6,750 bases of DNA. It comes from Flavobacteriaceae bacterium. GTDB taxonomy: Bacteria; Bacteroidota; Bacteroidia; Flavobacteriales; Flavobacteriaceae. Under the pieces are notes generated by a model. It was not told where the DNA came from, searched no databases, and saw only the letters and a list, made by a program, of their open reading frames with translations. The position numbers and the translations under genes were made by a program. Shown here piece after piece: positions 1 through 6,142 of the stretch (within the stretch, counting starts at the first letter, position 1; each line of letters opens with the position of its first letter). The DNA lies in contig PAEO01000015.1 of NCBI GenBank assembly GCA_002703065.1, positions 51,922 through 58,671 of the forward strand, written 5' to 3'.

Positions 1-303
1 TCTCACGAGATAGCTTCCAAGCAAATGAATGGGTTTGGTGGAATGATGTCTTTTGAAGTGATGGATAAAATCAATCCTGAAGATTTTGTTTCGGACTTAA
101 AGATTATCAGTCCAACCATGAGCTTAGCTGGTGTTGAGTCAAGTATTACCTCACCATCAAAAACTTCACACAAAAAAGTAGATTTTCAAATTCGAAAAAA
201 ACTAGGTATTTCTGATAATTTATTAAGATTCTCTGTAGGAATTGAAGATATTAAAGATTTAATGTTAGATTTAGATAAATCTTTAAAAAACAATGTCAGA
301 TAA
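1..303 (+). CDS. Cystathionine gamma-synthase/lyase family PLP enzyme, C-terminal part
   Basis: This is the last 100 residues of a Cys/Met-metabolism PLP-dependent enzyme. The frame is open from the first base of the window, so the ATG at 25 is internal and the true start lies upstream. The visible part has the family's C-terminal signatures: GFGGMMSFE (fragment residues 11-19), SLAGVESSITSP (41-52), TSH (55-57) and LRFSVGIED (75-83). In this fold the Arg of the last motif (R76) binds the substrate carboxylate. Family members are about 380-400 residues, so roughly a quarter is seen; the PLP lysine is outside the window. Such enzymes act in the cytoplasm on cystathionine, O-acyl-homoserine or related sulfur amino acids. 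Synthase, gamma-lyase and beta-lyase cannot be told apart from this piece. The end overlaps bshB1 by 11 bp, suggesting one transcript and coupled translation. Confidence 0.9.
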   Translation, partial: SHEIASKQMNGFGGMMSFEVMDKINPEDFVSDLKIISPTMSLAGVESSITSPSKTSHKKVDFQIRKKLGISDNLLRFSVGIEDIKDLMLDLDKSLKNNVR

Positions 304-1018
304 GTTAGATTTTTTAGCTTTTGGTGCTCATCCTGATGATGTCGAGCTTGGATGTGGTGCTACAATCGCTAAGTTAATTTCGCAAGGAAAAAAAGTTGGA
401 ATCGTTGATTTAACTAAGGGAGAGCTTGGTACTAGAGGCTCTGCAGAAATAAGAACAAAAGAGACAAAAGAAGCTTCAAAGATTTTAGGAATCACTCTAA
501 GAGAAAATATGGATTTTAAAGATGGTTTTTTTCGTAATGATGAAGAGCATCAGTTAAAGATTATTCAGGTAATTAGAAAATATCAACCTGATTTTATTTT
601 TTGTAATGCTCCAGATGATCGACATATTGATCATCCTAAAGGCTCTCAGCTTATTGTAGAAGCATCTTTTTTAAGTGGTTTGTCTAAAATTAACACCGTT
701 GATTTTTTAGAAAATACTCAAAAGCAATGGAGACCAAAAAACATTTATCACTACATACAATGGAAAAATCTTGATCCTGATTTTATTTTTGATGTTTCTG
801 GATTTCATAACGCTAAAATGGATGCTGTGAAATGTTATTCTTCTCAATTTTATGATCCAAAAAGTAAAGAACCTGAAACACCAATAAGTACCAAAAATTT
901 TCTAGATTTTGTTCAGTCTAGAGCAAATGATTTTGGAAGATTAATTGGTGTGGAACATGGAGAAGGATTTATTTCAAATAGAAAATTAGGATTCTCATCT
1001 TTTGATGAATTAATTTAA
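293..1018 (+). CDS. bshB1: Bacillithiol biosynthesis deacetylase BshB1
   Basis: This 241-residue protein is a zinc N-deacetylase of the LmbE/PIG-L family. BshB1 removes acetate from N-acetylglucosaminyl-malate to give glucosaminyl-malate, the second step of bacillithiol synthesis in the cytoplasm. The metal motif AHPDD is at residues 12-16 and the second motif DDRHIDH at 108-114. By comparison with characterised Bacillus BshB enzymes, H13, D16 and H114 should bind zinc and D15 should be the general base. Further family blocks are KGELGTRGSAEIR (42-54), YHYIQWKN (152-159) and SQFYDPKSKEPETPIS (184-199). The length is normal and no expected residue is missing. The ATG at 293 is chosen because the conserved fold begins a few residues later. 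It lies inside the end of the upstream gene (ATG at 293, upstream stop at 301-303), with no obvious Shine-Dalgarno site. Its end overlaps the convergent ATPase gene by 9 bp. Confidence 0.95.
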   Translation: MSDKLDFLAFGAHPDDVELGCGATIAKLISQGKKVGIVDLTKGELGTRGSAEIRTKETKEASKILGITLRENMDFKDGFFRNDEEHQLKIIQVIRKYQPDFIFCNAPDDRHIDHPKGSQLIVEASFLSGLSKINTVDFLENTQKQWRPKNIYHYIQWKNLDPDFIFDVSGFHNAKMDAVKCYSSQFYDPKSKEPETPISTKNFLDFVQSRANDFGRLIGVEHGEGFISNRKLGFSSFDELI

Positions 1019-2470
1019 ATTTCTTAAATAACTTCCTAGAGAATCTTTAAATTCAATTCCGTCATGCATTCTGTTTTTTGTTAATTTTTTAAATGAAGTA
1101 AGCCCCCACAGAAGTATTTCTTTAATAAAATAGTGATCCTTTATTTCAATATTTTTACAATACCTTTCTATAAGGTTATTTAATTCATTTATTTCATCAA
1201 TCACTTTTTTATACTCTTTGTCTGTAAATTCATCTCCAATAAACACTTCATTATCATTTTGTATAAACCAATTTAAAAGTGAATCATAAGGTGTTTCCTC
1301 ATTTGGTTTTTCAAGTTTACTTATTTCTGGAAAATACTTTAAAAAAATAGATTTTACTCCATCGTCAATTAATTGAAATGATATTTGATCTGCACCTTGT
1401 TCTTCTCCTTCATACACTAATTCAATTTTGCCATTAATAGCAGGAATAATTCCAGAAAAATCAGAAAGTCTCACTAAACTTTTTTCTTCACTATTAATAA
1501 GCATTCTTCTTTTTACCGTACTGATTAGATTTTCAAAAGCAGTAATGCTTAATCTTGCACTAACACCACTTTTATAATCAACATATTCACTTCTTCTTGC
1601 TGAAAAATTAATTTCTTCAATTAAATCTCGCGCTAGCTCTGGTACATGTATATTTTCATTTGAGGTATCTGCCTCTTGTTGAGTGATTTTTTTTGCAATA
1701 TTTAAGGTGTAAGGATAATGAGTAATGATTTGAGAACCAATTCTATCTTTTAATGGAGTAACTATACTTCCTCTATTAGTATAATCTTCTGGATTAGCAG
1801 TAAAAACAAATTGAATATCAAGAGGTATTCTAAGTTTAAATCCTCTTATTTGAATTTCTTTTTCTTCCAAAATTGAGAATAAACTAACTTGAATTCTTGC
1901 TTGTAAGTCTGGTAATTCATTAATAACAAAGATGCACCTATTCGCTCTAGGAATCATACCAAAATGAATAACGTTTTCATCGGAATATGACAGCTTCAAA
2001 CTAGCAGCCTTTATTGGATCAATATCTCCAATTAAATCAGATACTGTTACGTCAGGTGTTGCAAGTTTTTCATAAAATCTTTCTGACCTGTGAATCCAAT
2101 TAACTTTCGTTTTCTTTCCATTTTCTTTTATTATTTGTTTTCCTTTTGATGAAATAGGGCTTAATGGATCGTCATTTATTTCTGTTCCTGAGATTACAGG
2201 AATCCACTCATCAAGCAAATCAACCATTTTTCTTGCCAATCTTGTTTTTGCTTGACCTCTCAAGCCAAGAAGATTTATATTGTGTTTTGAAAGAATTGCT
2301 CTTTCAAGATCTGGAATAACTGTATTTTCATATCCATAAATATTTGAAAAAGTAGGTTTTCCACTTTTGATAAGCTTTGATAGATTATCACTTAGTTCCT
2401 CTTTTATTGACTTAGATTTATATCCTGACAATACAAGTTCTTCAAGATTTTTAATATTAGGTTTAATCAT
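1010..2470 (-). CDS. MoxR/ChlI-type AAA+ ATPase, partner of the vWA protein
   Basis: This 486-residue AAA+ ATPase resembles the magnesium-chelatase I subunit and MoxR proteins. Walker A is GLRGQAKT (69-76). The Walker B region is CIFVINELPDL (179-189), with N184-E185 where many AAA proteins have Asp-Glu; I recall this NELPDL form as usual for the family. Sensor 1 is FTANPEDYTNRG (223-234, Asn226), the likely arginine finger is R243 in PLKDRIGSQ, and sensor 2 is R306 in GVSARLS. The loop between Walker A and B has an insertion (about 92-165) containing EINDDP and TPDVTVSDLIGDIDP. The C-terminal 170 residues are a mostly helical extension. No signal peptide or membrane segment is seen, so it is cytoplasmic. 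It follows the vWA gene with a TAATG overlap, implying co-translation. Such pairs act as ATP-driven remodelling or metal-insertion machines, but the target of this family is not known to me. No magnesium-chelatase H subunit or tetrapyrrole gene is nearby, so true Mg-chelatase activity is unlikely. Confidence 0.88.
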   Translation of the reverse strand: MIKPNIKNLEELVLSGYKSKSIKEELSDNLSKLIKSGKPTFSNIYGYENTVIPDLERAILSKHNINLLGLRGQAKTRLARKMVDLLDEWIPVISGTEINDDPLSPISSKGKQIIKENGKKTKVNWIHRSERFYEKLATPDVTVSDLIGDIDPIKAASLKLSYSDENVIHFGMIPRANRCIFVINELPDLQARIQVSLFSILEEKEIQIRGFKLRIPLDIQFVFTANPEDYTNRGSIVTPLKDRIGSQIITHYPYTLNIAKKITQQEADTSNENIHVPELARDLIEEINFSARRSEYVDYKSGVSARLSITAFENLISTVKRRMLINSEEKSLVRLSDFSGIIPAINGKIELVYEGEEQGADQISFQLIDDGVKSIFLKYFPEISKLEKPNEETPYDSLLNWFIQNDNEVFIGDEFTDKEYKKVIDEINELNNLIERYCKNIEIKDHYFIKEILLWGLTSFKKLTKNRMHDGIEFKDSLGSYLRNLN

Positions 2471-3597
2471 TATATTTTACGTTTTCTATTGTTTTCGTAG
2501 TCTTCAAAAATCATTTCTCCCAGATTATCTATTCCAGTATAAAAAGCTTTCCCACCATTGGCATTAGAAAATTTTCTCACAAAATGTTGTAAGTATGAAT
2601 CTCTAGCTATCATAAAAGTAGTTATAGGTATTTTTAGTTTTCTAGCTTGTTTTGCCATAGTGTAGCATTTGTTAGTTATTTTAGGATCAAGTCCAGAACT
2701 ATTTTTATAATAACTGCCATCACTAAGTTTTAAACAACTTGGTTTTCCATCTGTTATCATTAGTATCTGCTTGTTATTGTTTTTTTTCTTTTTAAGTATA
2801 TCCATGGCGAGCTGTAATCCTGCAACTGTATTAGTGTGATATGGTCCAACTTTTAAGTAAGGAAGTTTTTTTAATGGAATAATTTTAGCATCATTTCCAA
2901 AAACAATAATATCTAGAGTGTCTTTTGGATATTTGGTAATTATTAGTTCTGAAAGAGCCATGGCTACTTTTTTGGCAGGTGTAATTCTATCTTCTCCATA
3001 AAGTATCATACTATGGCTAATGTCAATCATTAATACAGTACTCATTTGAGAATTGAAAGTGGAATTTTGTACTACTATGTCATCAGAAATTAAATCTAAA
3101 CTATCAGAGCCAGTTCTATTATACATGTTTTTTAAACTTTCACTCATTACAATCTTATCAACGCTATCACCAAACTCATAGATCTTAGTGTCGTTGTTAT
3201 CATTGTCATTAAATCCAGAATATTTTGATTTGTGATTTCCAGACTTTGATTTTTTAATTTGACCAAAAATTTTGTTTAATGCGAATTGCCTTAAAGCTTT
3301 TTCCATTTTTGCAGAAATTTTGTTGAGGACTTTATCTCCATTAAGACTTATTTCTGTAGTTATGTATCCTTTATTTAGAAGTTCTTCTAAAAAATCATCT
3401 ATAGTATAGTTTTCATCAGTCAAAAGATATTCCTTGTCAAGTTCCTTTAACCATTCAATTGCTTCATCAAAATCACCAGATGTATAAGTAATCAATTCTT
3501 TAAAAATTTCAAAAAGCTTTTCAAATGGGCTAACATTCTTTTTTTTGAACAGACTAAATGACCATCCTTTGATGGGAATTGAATTTAAAGATTTCAC
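2470..3597 (-). CDS. von Willebrand factor A (MIDAS) domain protein
   Basis: This 375-residue cytoplasmic protein has a C-terminal vWA domain (about 185-365). The metal-ion-dependent adhesion site is complete: D192-x-S194-x-S196 in MIDISHSM, the threonine in HTNTVAG (T255 or T257) and D283 in MITDGKP. Residues 25-110 look helical and acidic (KELITYTSGDFDEAIEWLKE). Residues 111-145 form a Lys/Ser then Asn/Asp-rich linker (KKSKSGNHKSKYSG). No signal peptide or membrane segment is seen. The start is GTG at 3597-3595: an in-frame stop lies at 3609-3607 and the first in-frame ATG is only at codon 98, after conserved sequence, so GTG is the best choice. The gene is first in an operon with the AAA+ ATPase, whose ATG overlaps its TAA. 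In related systems the vWA protein is the adaptor or substrate-selecting partner, like ChlD beside ChlI, but it lacks the AAA domain of ChlD. The motif SQMSTVLMIDISHSM and the ending EMIFEDYENNRKRK match a family I recognise as widespread in Bacteroidota; its role is not established. Confidence 0.88.
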   Translation of the reverse strand: MKSLNSIPIKGWSFSLFKKKNVSPFEKLFEIFKELITYTSGDFDEAIEWLKELDKEYLLTDENYTIDDFLEELLNKGYITTEISLNGDKVLNKISAKMEKALRQFALNKIFGQIKKSKSGNHKSKYSGFNDNDNNDTKIYEFGDSVDKIVMSESLKNMYNRTGSDSLDLISDDIVVQNSTFNSQMSTVLMIDISHSMILYGEDRITPAKKVAMALSELIITKYPKDTLDIIVFGNDAKIIPLKKLPYLKVGPYHTNTVAGLQLAMDILKKKKNNNKQILMITDGKPSCLKLSDGSYYKNSSGLDPKITNKCYTMAKQARKLKIPITTFMIARDSYLQHFVRKFSNANGGKAFYTGIDNLGEMIFEDYENNRKRKI

Positions 3598-3683
3598 AAA
3601 TAAAAATTAACAAATTAAATGCCAAATAAATTTATAATCCATATATAAATTAATTTTAAAACATACAACGGAACATTTATTGA

Positions 3684-3881
3684 TCAAGAAAGTTGTTTTT
3701 CAAGTGAAACCTTATTGAGTTTAGGTTTTGGTTTTGGTTTTGGTTTTTTCTTTTTTTCTTCAAAAATTTCAACTGGCTTTTCAATTTCATTTTTTTTGAT
3801 ATTCTGAGTATTCGTTGGACGATTTATAATAAACCACCTACTACACCCTACAAGGTCACCCTCTCTTTTATTCTTTTGTAA
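3684..3881 (-). pseudogene. Start-less reading frame with Lys-Pro repeat, possible gene remnant
   Basis: The minus strand is free of stops for 65 codons, from just after a TAA at 3884-3882 to a TGA at 3686-3684. The product would contain REGDLVGCSRWFIINRPTN, then a Lys/Glu-rich stretch (KPVEIFEEKKKK), a PKPKPKPK repeat and the ending KVSLEKQLS. The residue mix looks protein-like rather than random. There is no ATG, GTG or TTG in this frame; the nearest ATG (3890-3888) is followed two codons later by the TAA. It is therefore either the decayed end of a gene, a frame needing an upstream frameshift, or chance. I do not recognise the family. The opposite strand is also open here but gives a Phe/Ser/Gly-rich translation that looks less natural. 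Confidence 0.3.
3724..3747. repeat. Hexamer tandem repeat (GGTTTT)4
   Basis: Four perfect tandem copies of GGTTTT are present, followed by two more T. On the minus strand the same bases give AAAACC units, which encode the Pro-Lys repeat of the start-less reading frame. The unit length of 6 keeps the frame when copy number changes. The four GG pairs could form a two-layer G-quadruplex on the plus strand. Confidence 0.85.
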
Positions 3882-3924
3882 TTAATTCATAGTGTGTTCA
3901 AACAGGCATACTCATCAATCTCAG

Positions 3925-3948
3925 TTGAATGTCAGTCATGACATTTAA
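3925..3948. repeat. Inverted repeat, possible operator or small hairpin
   Basis: AATGTCA (3928-3934) and TGACATT (3939-3945) are perfect 7-base inverted arms around GTCA. The arms extend outward by one wobble position (G3927 with T3946) and two more pairs (T3926-A3947, T3925-A3948), giving a 10-base stem on the plus-strand transcript. No T-run follows, so it is not a standard terminator. It could bind a dimeric regulator or be part of an RNA; nothing nearby decides between these. Confidence 0.5.
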
Positions 3949-3972
3949 AGAAGTCCTAAAATTCACATCATT

Positions 3973-3990
3973 TAGTGCCGAAATAGTGCC
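3973..3990. repeat. Short direct repeat TAGTGCC, 11-bp spacing
   Basis: TAGTGCC occurs at 3973-3979 and again at 3984-3990, separated by GAAA. The start-to-start distance is 11 bp, about one helical turn, so both copies would face the same side of the DNA. Its relatively high G+C stands out in this AT-rich gap. It might be a protein-binding site or a chance duplication. Confidence 0.4.
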
Positions 3991-4088
3991 AAGAACAGAG
4001 TAAAAAGTCGTAAATTATACTAATAAATTAACAAACTAACAGATAAATAAAAAGAGAGATTTTTTAGTTCATATTTGAATTAAATTAC

Positions 4089-4119
4089 TTTGCATATGAG
4101 AAGAAATAATATAAATTTG
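4089..4119 (+). promoter_or_regulatory. Bacteroidota-type promoter of the tRNA-His gene
   Basis: TTTG at 4089-4092 and TAAATTTG at 4112-4119 match the Bacteroidota housekeeping promoter (TTTG near -33, TAnnTTTG near -7), with a 19-bp spacer. Transcription would begin around 4124-4127, about 10 bases before the mature tRNA. Position, orientation and spacing agree with the gene that follows. Confidence 0.7.
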
Positions 4120-4134
4120 CTTTCCTAATCAAAT

Positions 4135-4209
4135 GGTGGTTGTAGCTCAGTTGGTTAGAGCGCCTGATTGTGGTTCAGGAGGTCGCCGGTTCGAGCCCGG
4201 TCTTCCACC
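4135..4209 (+). tRNA. tRNA-His (anticodon GUG)
   Basis: The sequence folds as a standard cloverleaf. The D-stem is GCTC (4145-4148) with GAGC (4158-4161). The anticodon stem is CCTGA/TCAGG with loop TTGTGGT, placing the anticodon GTG at 4170-4172. The T-stem is GCCGG/CCGGT with loop TTCGAGC (4190-4196). The extra G at 4135 before the seven-base acceptor strand is the G-1 expected of tRNA-His, opposite C73 at 4209. The 3' CCA is not encoded (CC then TTT), so it must be added after transcription. Two adjacent acceptor pairs are T-T (5:68 and 6:67), leaving the stem weaker than usual. A promoter lies upstream and an intrinsic terminator directly downstream, so the tRNA forms its own transcription unit. 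Confidence 0.95.
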
Positions 4210-4213
4210 CTTT

Positions 4214-4242
4214 AAGCTCCTCTTAAAGAGGGGCTTTTTTTT
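4214..4242 (+). terminator. Intrinsic terminator after tRNA-His
   Basis: AAGCTCCTCT (4214-4223) pairs with AGAGGGGCTT (4227-4236) with one G-T wobble around a three-base loop, and an eight-T run (4235-4242) overlaps and follows the stem. It sits four bases after the tRNA and should end its transcript before the cold-shock gene. Confidence 0.9.
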
Positions 4243-4305
4243 AATAAATTTAATTTGTGTCTTTTAATAAAAATAAATAGATTAGCTTCGCTTAAAATTA
4301 TTTTT

Positions 4306-4500
4306 ATGAACAAAGGAAAAGTAAAATTTTTTAATGTAACCAAAGGGTTTGGTTTTATTAAAGACAACGAATCTGGTGAGGAATATTTCGTTCACTCAAC
4401 TGGCTTAATTGACAGGATTAAGGAAGATGATGAAGTGGAGTATTCTTTGAAAGAAGGAAAGAAGGGAATGAATGCTGTTAACGTTAAGATTAGTAATTAA
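4306..4500 (+). CDS. Cold-shock domain protein (CspA family)
   Basis: This 64-residue protein is a single cold-shock domain, a five-stranded OB fold that binds single-stranded RNA and DNA and melts RNA secondary structure in the cytoplasm. RNP1 is visible as KGFGFI (13-18) and RNP2 as YFVHST (27-32). The opening GKVKFFNVTKGFGFI and the ending GMNAVNVKI are typical of the family, and the length is close to the usual 65-70 residues. The ATG at 4306 is chosen because the domain starts at once. An in-frame TTG at 4255 would add 17 residues that match nothing in the family and falls within the likely promoter/leader. Upstream, TAATTTG (4251-4257) is one base short of the Bacteroidota -7 consensus and may be the promoter, which would give a leader of about 40 bases. 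The gene is probably monocistronic; the name cspA is not assigned because paralogues are common. Confidence 0.93.
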   Translation: MNKGKVKFFNVTKGFGFIKDNESGEEYFVHSTGLIDRIKEDDEVEYSLKEGKKGMNAVNVKISN

Positions 4501-4621
4501 AGTACTATCTATTAAACAATAAATATTTCAAAAATTCTTACCCTCATTTGAAGGTTTTAAGTATAGTAGGAAAATTTTCTTATATAATATCTATCAGATT
4601 ATTTATTTAAATTTAAAATAG

Positions 4622-6139
4622 ATGAAAAATCTATTTTATTTACTATGTCTTCTGCTAGTTTCATGTTTATATGAAAAGAATGATAGCCCTAATATTATTC
4701 TTTTTATGGTTGATGATTTAGGATGGCAAGACACTTCAGTTCCTTTCTGGTCTCAAGAAACAGAATTTAATAGGCTTTACAATACTCCAAGTATGGAAAA
4801 ATTAGCAAATATGGGAGTAAAATTTACTAATGCCTACGCTACTCCAGTGTGCTCTCCAACTAGAATAAGTTTAATGACTGGTATGAATTCAGTTAATCAC
4901 AGAGTAACAAATTGGACTTTATACCCTAATGTTAAGAAGCCTGCAGAAATAAATCATGAAGAATTCGAATTTCCAGATTGGAATTATAATGGTTTATCTA
5001 CAATCGCAGGTATTAATAATACTGTCTATGCTACTTCTTTGCCACAAATTTTAAAAGATAACGGTTATTATACTATTCACGCCGGTAAAGCTCATTTAGG
5101 TGCCATATCTTTTCCATCTTCAGATCCATCAAATATCGGTTTTGATATAAATATAGCAGGTCATGCTGCGGGAGCTCCCCAAAGTTATTTAGGTATTGAA
5201 AATTTTGGAAATGGTGATAAAAAAAATAAAATATGGGCTGTTCCAGGACTAGAAAAATACCACGGTCAAGATATTTTTTTAACACAAGCAATAACTCAAG
5301 AAATTCTTTACAGCCTAAATAAATCTCGAGAATTAAGTATACCTTATTTCTTATATTTTTCCTTGTATAATGTTCATACCCCATTAAAAGAGGACAAAAG
5401 ATTCTCAGAAAAGTATAAAGATTTAGGATTGCATCCGGCTGAAGTAAAATATGCTTCAATGATTGAAAGTATGGATTATGCTCTTGGATCAATCTTGAAC
5501 AACATTTCTGAAAATAATGAACTAGACAATACAGTAATAATTTTTATGTCTGACAATGGAGGTCTTAGTGCTGTTGCAAGAGGAGGTGAAAAACATACTC
5601 ACAATTGGCCATTAAAAAGCGGTAAAGGTTCAATTTATGAGGGTGGAATTAGGGTTCCGATGATTGTTTATGATCCGAATTCAATTTTTGACGGAAAAGA
5701 AATTGATAAACCTTTAATTATTGAAGATTTTTTTCCATCTATTTTAGATTTTGCGAAAATAGAAAAATATAATACTGTTCAAAAAATTGATGGTAAAACT
5801 TTTAAGCCAATTCTTTATAATCAAGATGTAGATTCAAAACCTCTAATCTGGCATTATCCAAATTGGTGGGGTCCCTCAGGTCCAGGAATTGGAAGTTATA
5901 GTGCAATTAGAGATGGAAAATGGAAATTGATATACTCTCATAATAAATTAGAGCTTGAGCTATACAATCTTGAGGAAGATATTTATGAGAAAAATAATTT
6001 AGTTTCAGAAAATATTAAAGTTACACGTCAGCTGTCTCAAAAATTAACTGATTATTTAATTAAAAATAATGCTCAAATGCCATTATTAAAAAAGACAGGT
6101 CTTCAAATTGATTGGCCAAATTCGTTGCTTAAAAATTAA
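4622..6139 (+). CDS. Lipoprotein sulfatase (formylglycine-dependent, S1 family)
   Basis: This 505-residue type I sulfatase hydrolyses sulfate esters, most likely on a glycan. The N-terminus is a lipoprotein signal with lipobox LVSC (12-15), so the mature protein should be anchored by Cys15 in the cell envelope. The sulfatase motif CSPTR (77-81) makes C77 the residue converted to formylglycine. Metal ligands are D31-D32 in MVDDLGW and D311-N312 in MSDNGG. Other active-site blocks are GKAHLG (155-160), H252 in NVHTP and SGKGSIYEGGIRVP (333-346). The segment GFDINIAGHAAGAPQSYLG (173-191) marks a subgroup I associate with Bacteroidota polysaccharide sulfatases, possibly S1_16, though substrate cannot be read from sequence. 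Length is normal and all key residues are present. The start is well placed before the signal peptide; no Shine-Dalgarno site is visible. The maturase that makes formylglycine is not in the window. A GHL10 gene follows after 3 bp, so the two are probably co-transcribed. Confidence 0.95.
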   Translation: MKNLFYLLCLLLVSCLYEKNDSPNIILFMVDDLGWQDTSVPFWSQETEFNRLYNTPSMEKLANMGVKFTNAYATPVCSPTRISLMTGMNSVNHRVTNWTLYPNVKKPAEINHEEFEFPDWNYNGLSTIAGINNTVYATSLPQILKDNGYYTIHAGKAHLGAISFPSSDPSNIGFDINIAGHAAGAPQSYLGIENFGNGDKKNKIWAVPGLEKYHGQDIFLTQAITQEILYSLNKSRELSIPYFLYFSLYNVHTPLKEDKRFSEKYKDLGLHPAEVKYASMIESMDYALGSILNNISENNELDNTVIIFMSDNGGLSAVARGGEKHTHNWPLKSGKGSIYEGGIRVPMIVYDPNSIFDGKEIDKPLIIEDFFPSILDFAKIEKYNTVQKIDGKTFKPILYNQDVDSKPLIWHYPNWWGPSGPGIGSYSAIRDGKWKLIYSHNKLELELYNLEEDIYEKNNLVSENIKVTRQLSQKLTDYLIKNNAQMPLLKKTGLQIDWPNSLLKN

Positions 6140-6142
6140 ACT

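Larger units (their letters stand above)
3598..4088. other. Long AT-rich intergenic region without an intact gene
   Basis: No complete gene with a normal start could be found on either strand between the vWA gene and the tRNA promoter. The stretch next to the vWA gene (3598-3680) is very AT-rich and should carry that operon's promoter on the minus strand, but I could not find a convincing -33/-7 pair. The rest holds a start-less reading frame (3684-3881, minus), a GGTTTT repeat inside it, an inverted repeat (3925-3948) and a short direct repeat (3973-3990). Between 3890 and 4020 the base composition is less extreme and closer to coding DNA, but all frames carry several stops. This may be decayed coding sequence or a structured non-coding region. 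Confidence 0.6.

Noticed and set aside
2367..2567. Plus-strand open frame of 66 codons
   Set aside because: It spans the junction of the ATPase and vWA genes on the opposite strand, matches no family and has a composition typical of an antisense shadow.
2779..2787. A8 run in the vWA coding strand forming a slippery A-AAA-AAC heptamer in frame
   Set aside because: Such runs are common in Lys/Asn-rich AT-rich genes; the zero frame continues with conserved vWA sequence, so no frameshift is needed.
3598..4134. CRISPR array, integrase or toxin-antitoxin pair in the gap
   Set aside because: No regularly spaced repeats and no intact coding frame with a start were found on either strand.
4255..4305. 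Longer cold-shock protein starting at TTG 4255
   Set aside because: The extra 17 residues do not belong to the cold-shock fold, and the ATG at 4306 gives the standard family N-terminus.
4538..4561. Possible terminator hairpin after the cold-shock gene
   Set aside because: Arms CTTACC and GGTTTTAAG pair only with bulges and no T-run follows.
4583..4588. TATAAT upstream of the sulfatase as a promoter
   Set aside because: It is the sigma-70 form common by chance in AT-rich DNA, and no Bacteroidota -7/-33 pair with correct spacing is present around it.
5073..5492. Minus-strand open frame of 139 codons
   Set aside because: It lies wholly inside the well-supported sulfatase gene and shows no domain or sensible start context.
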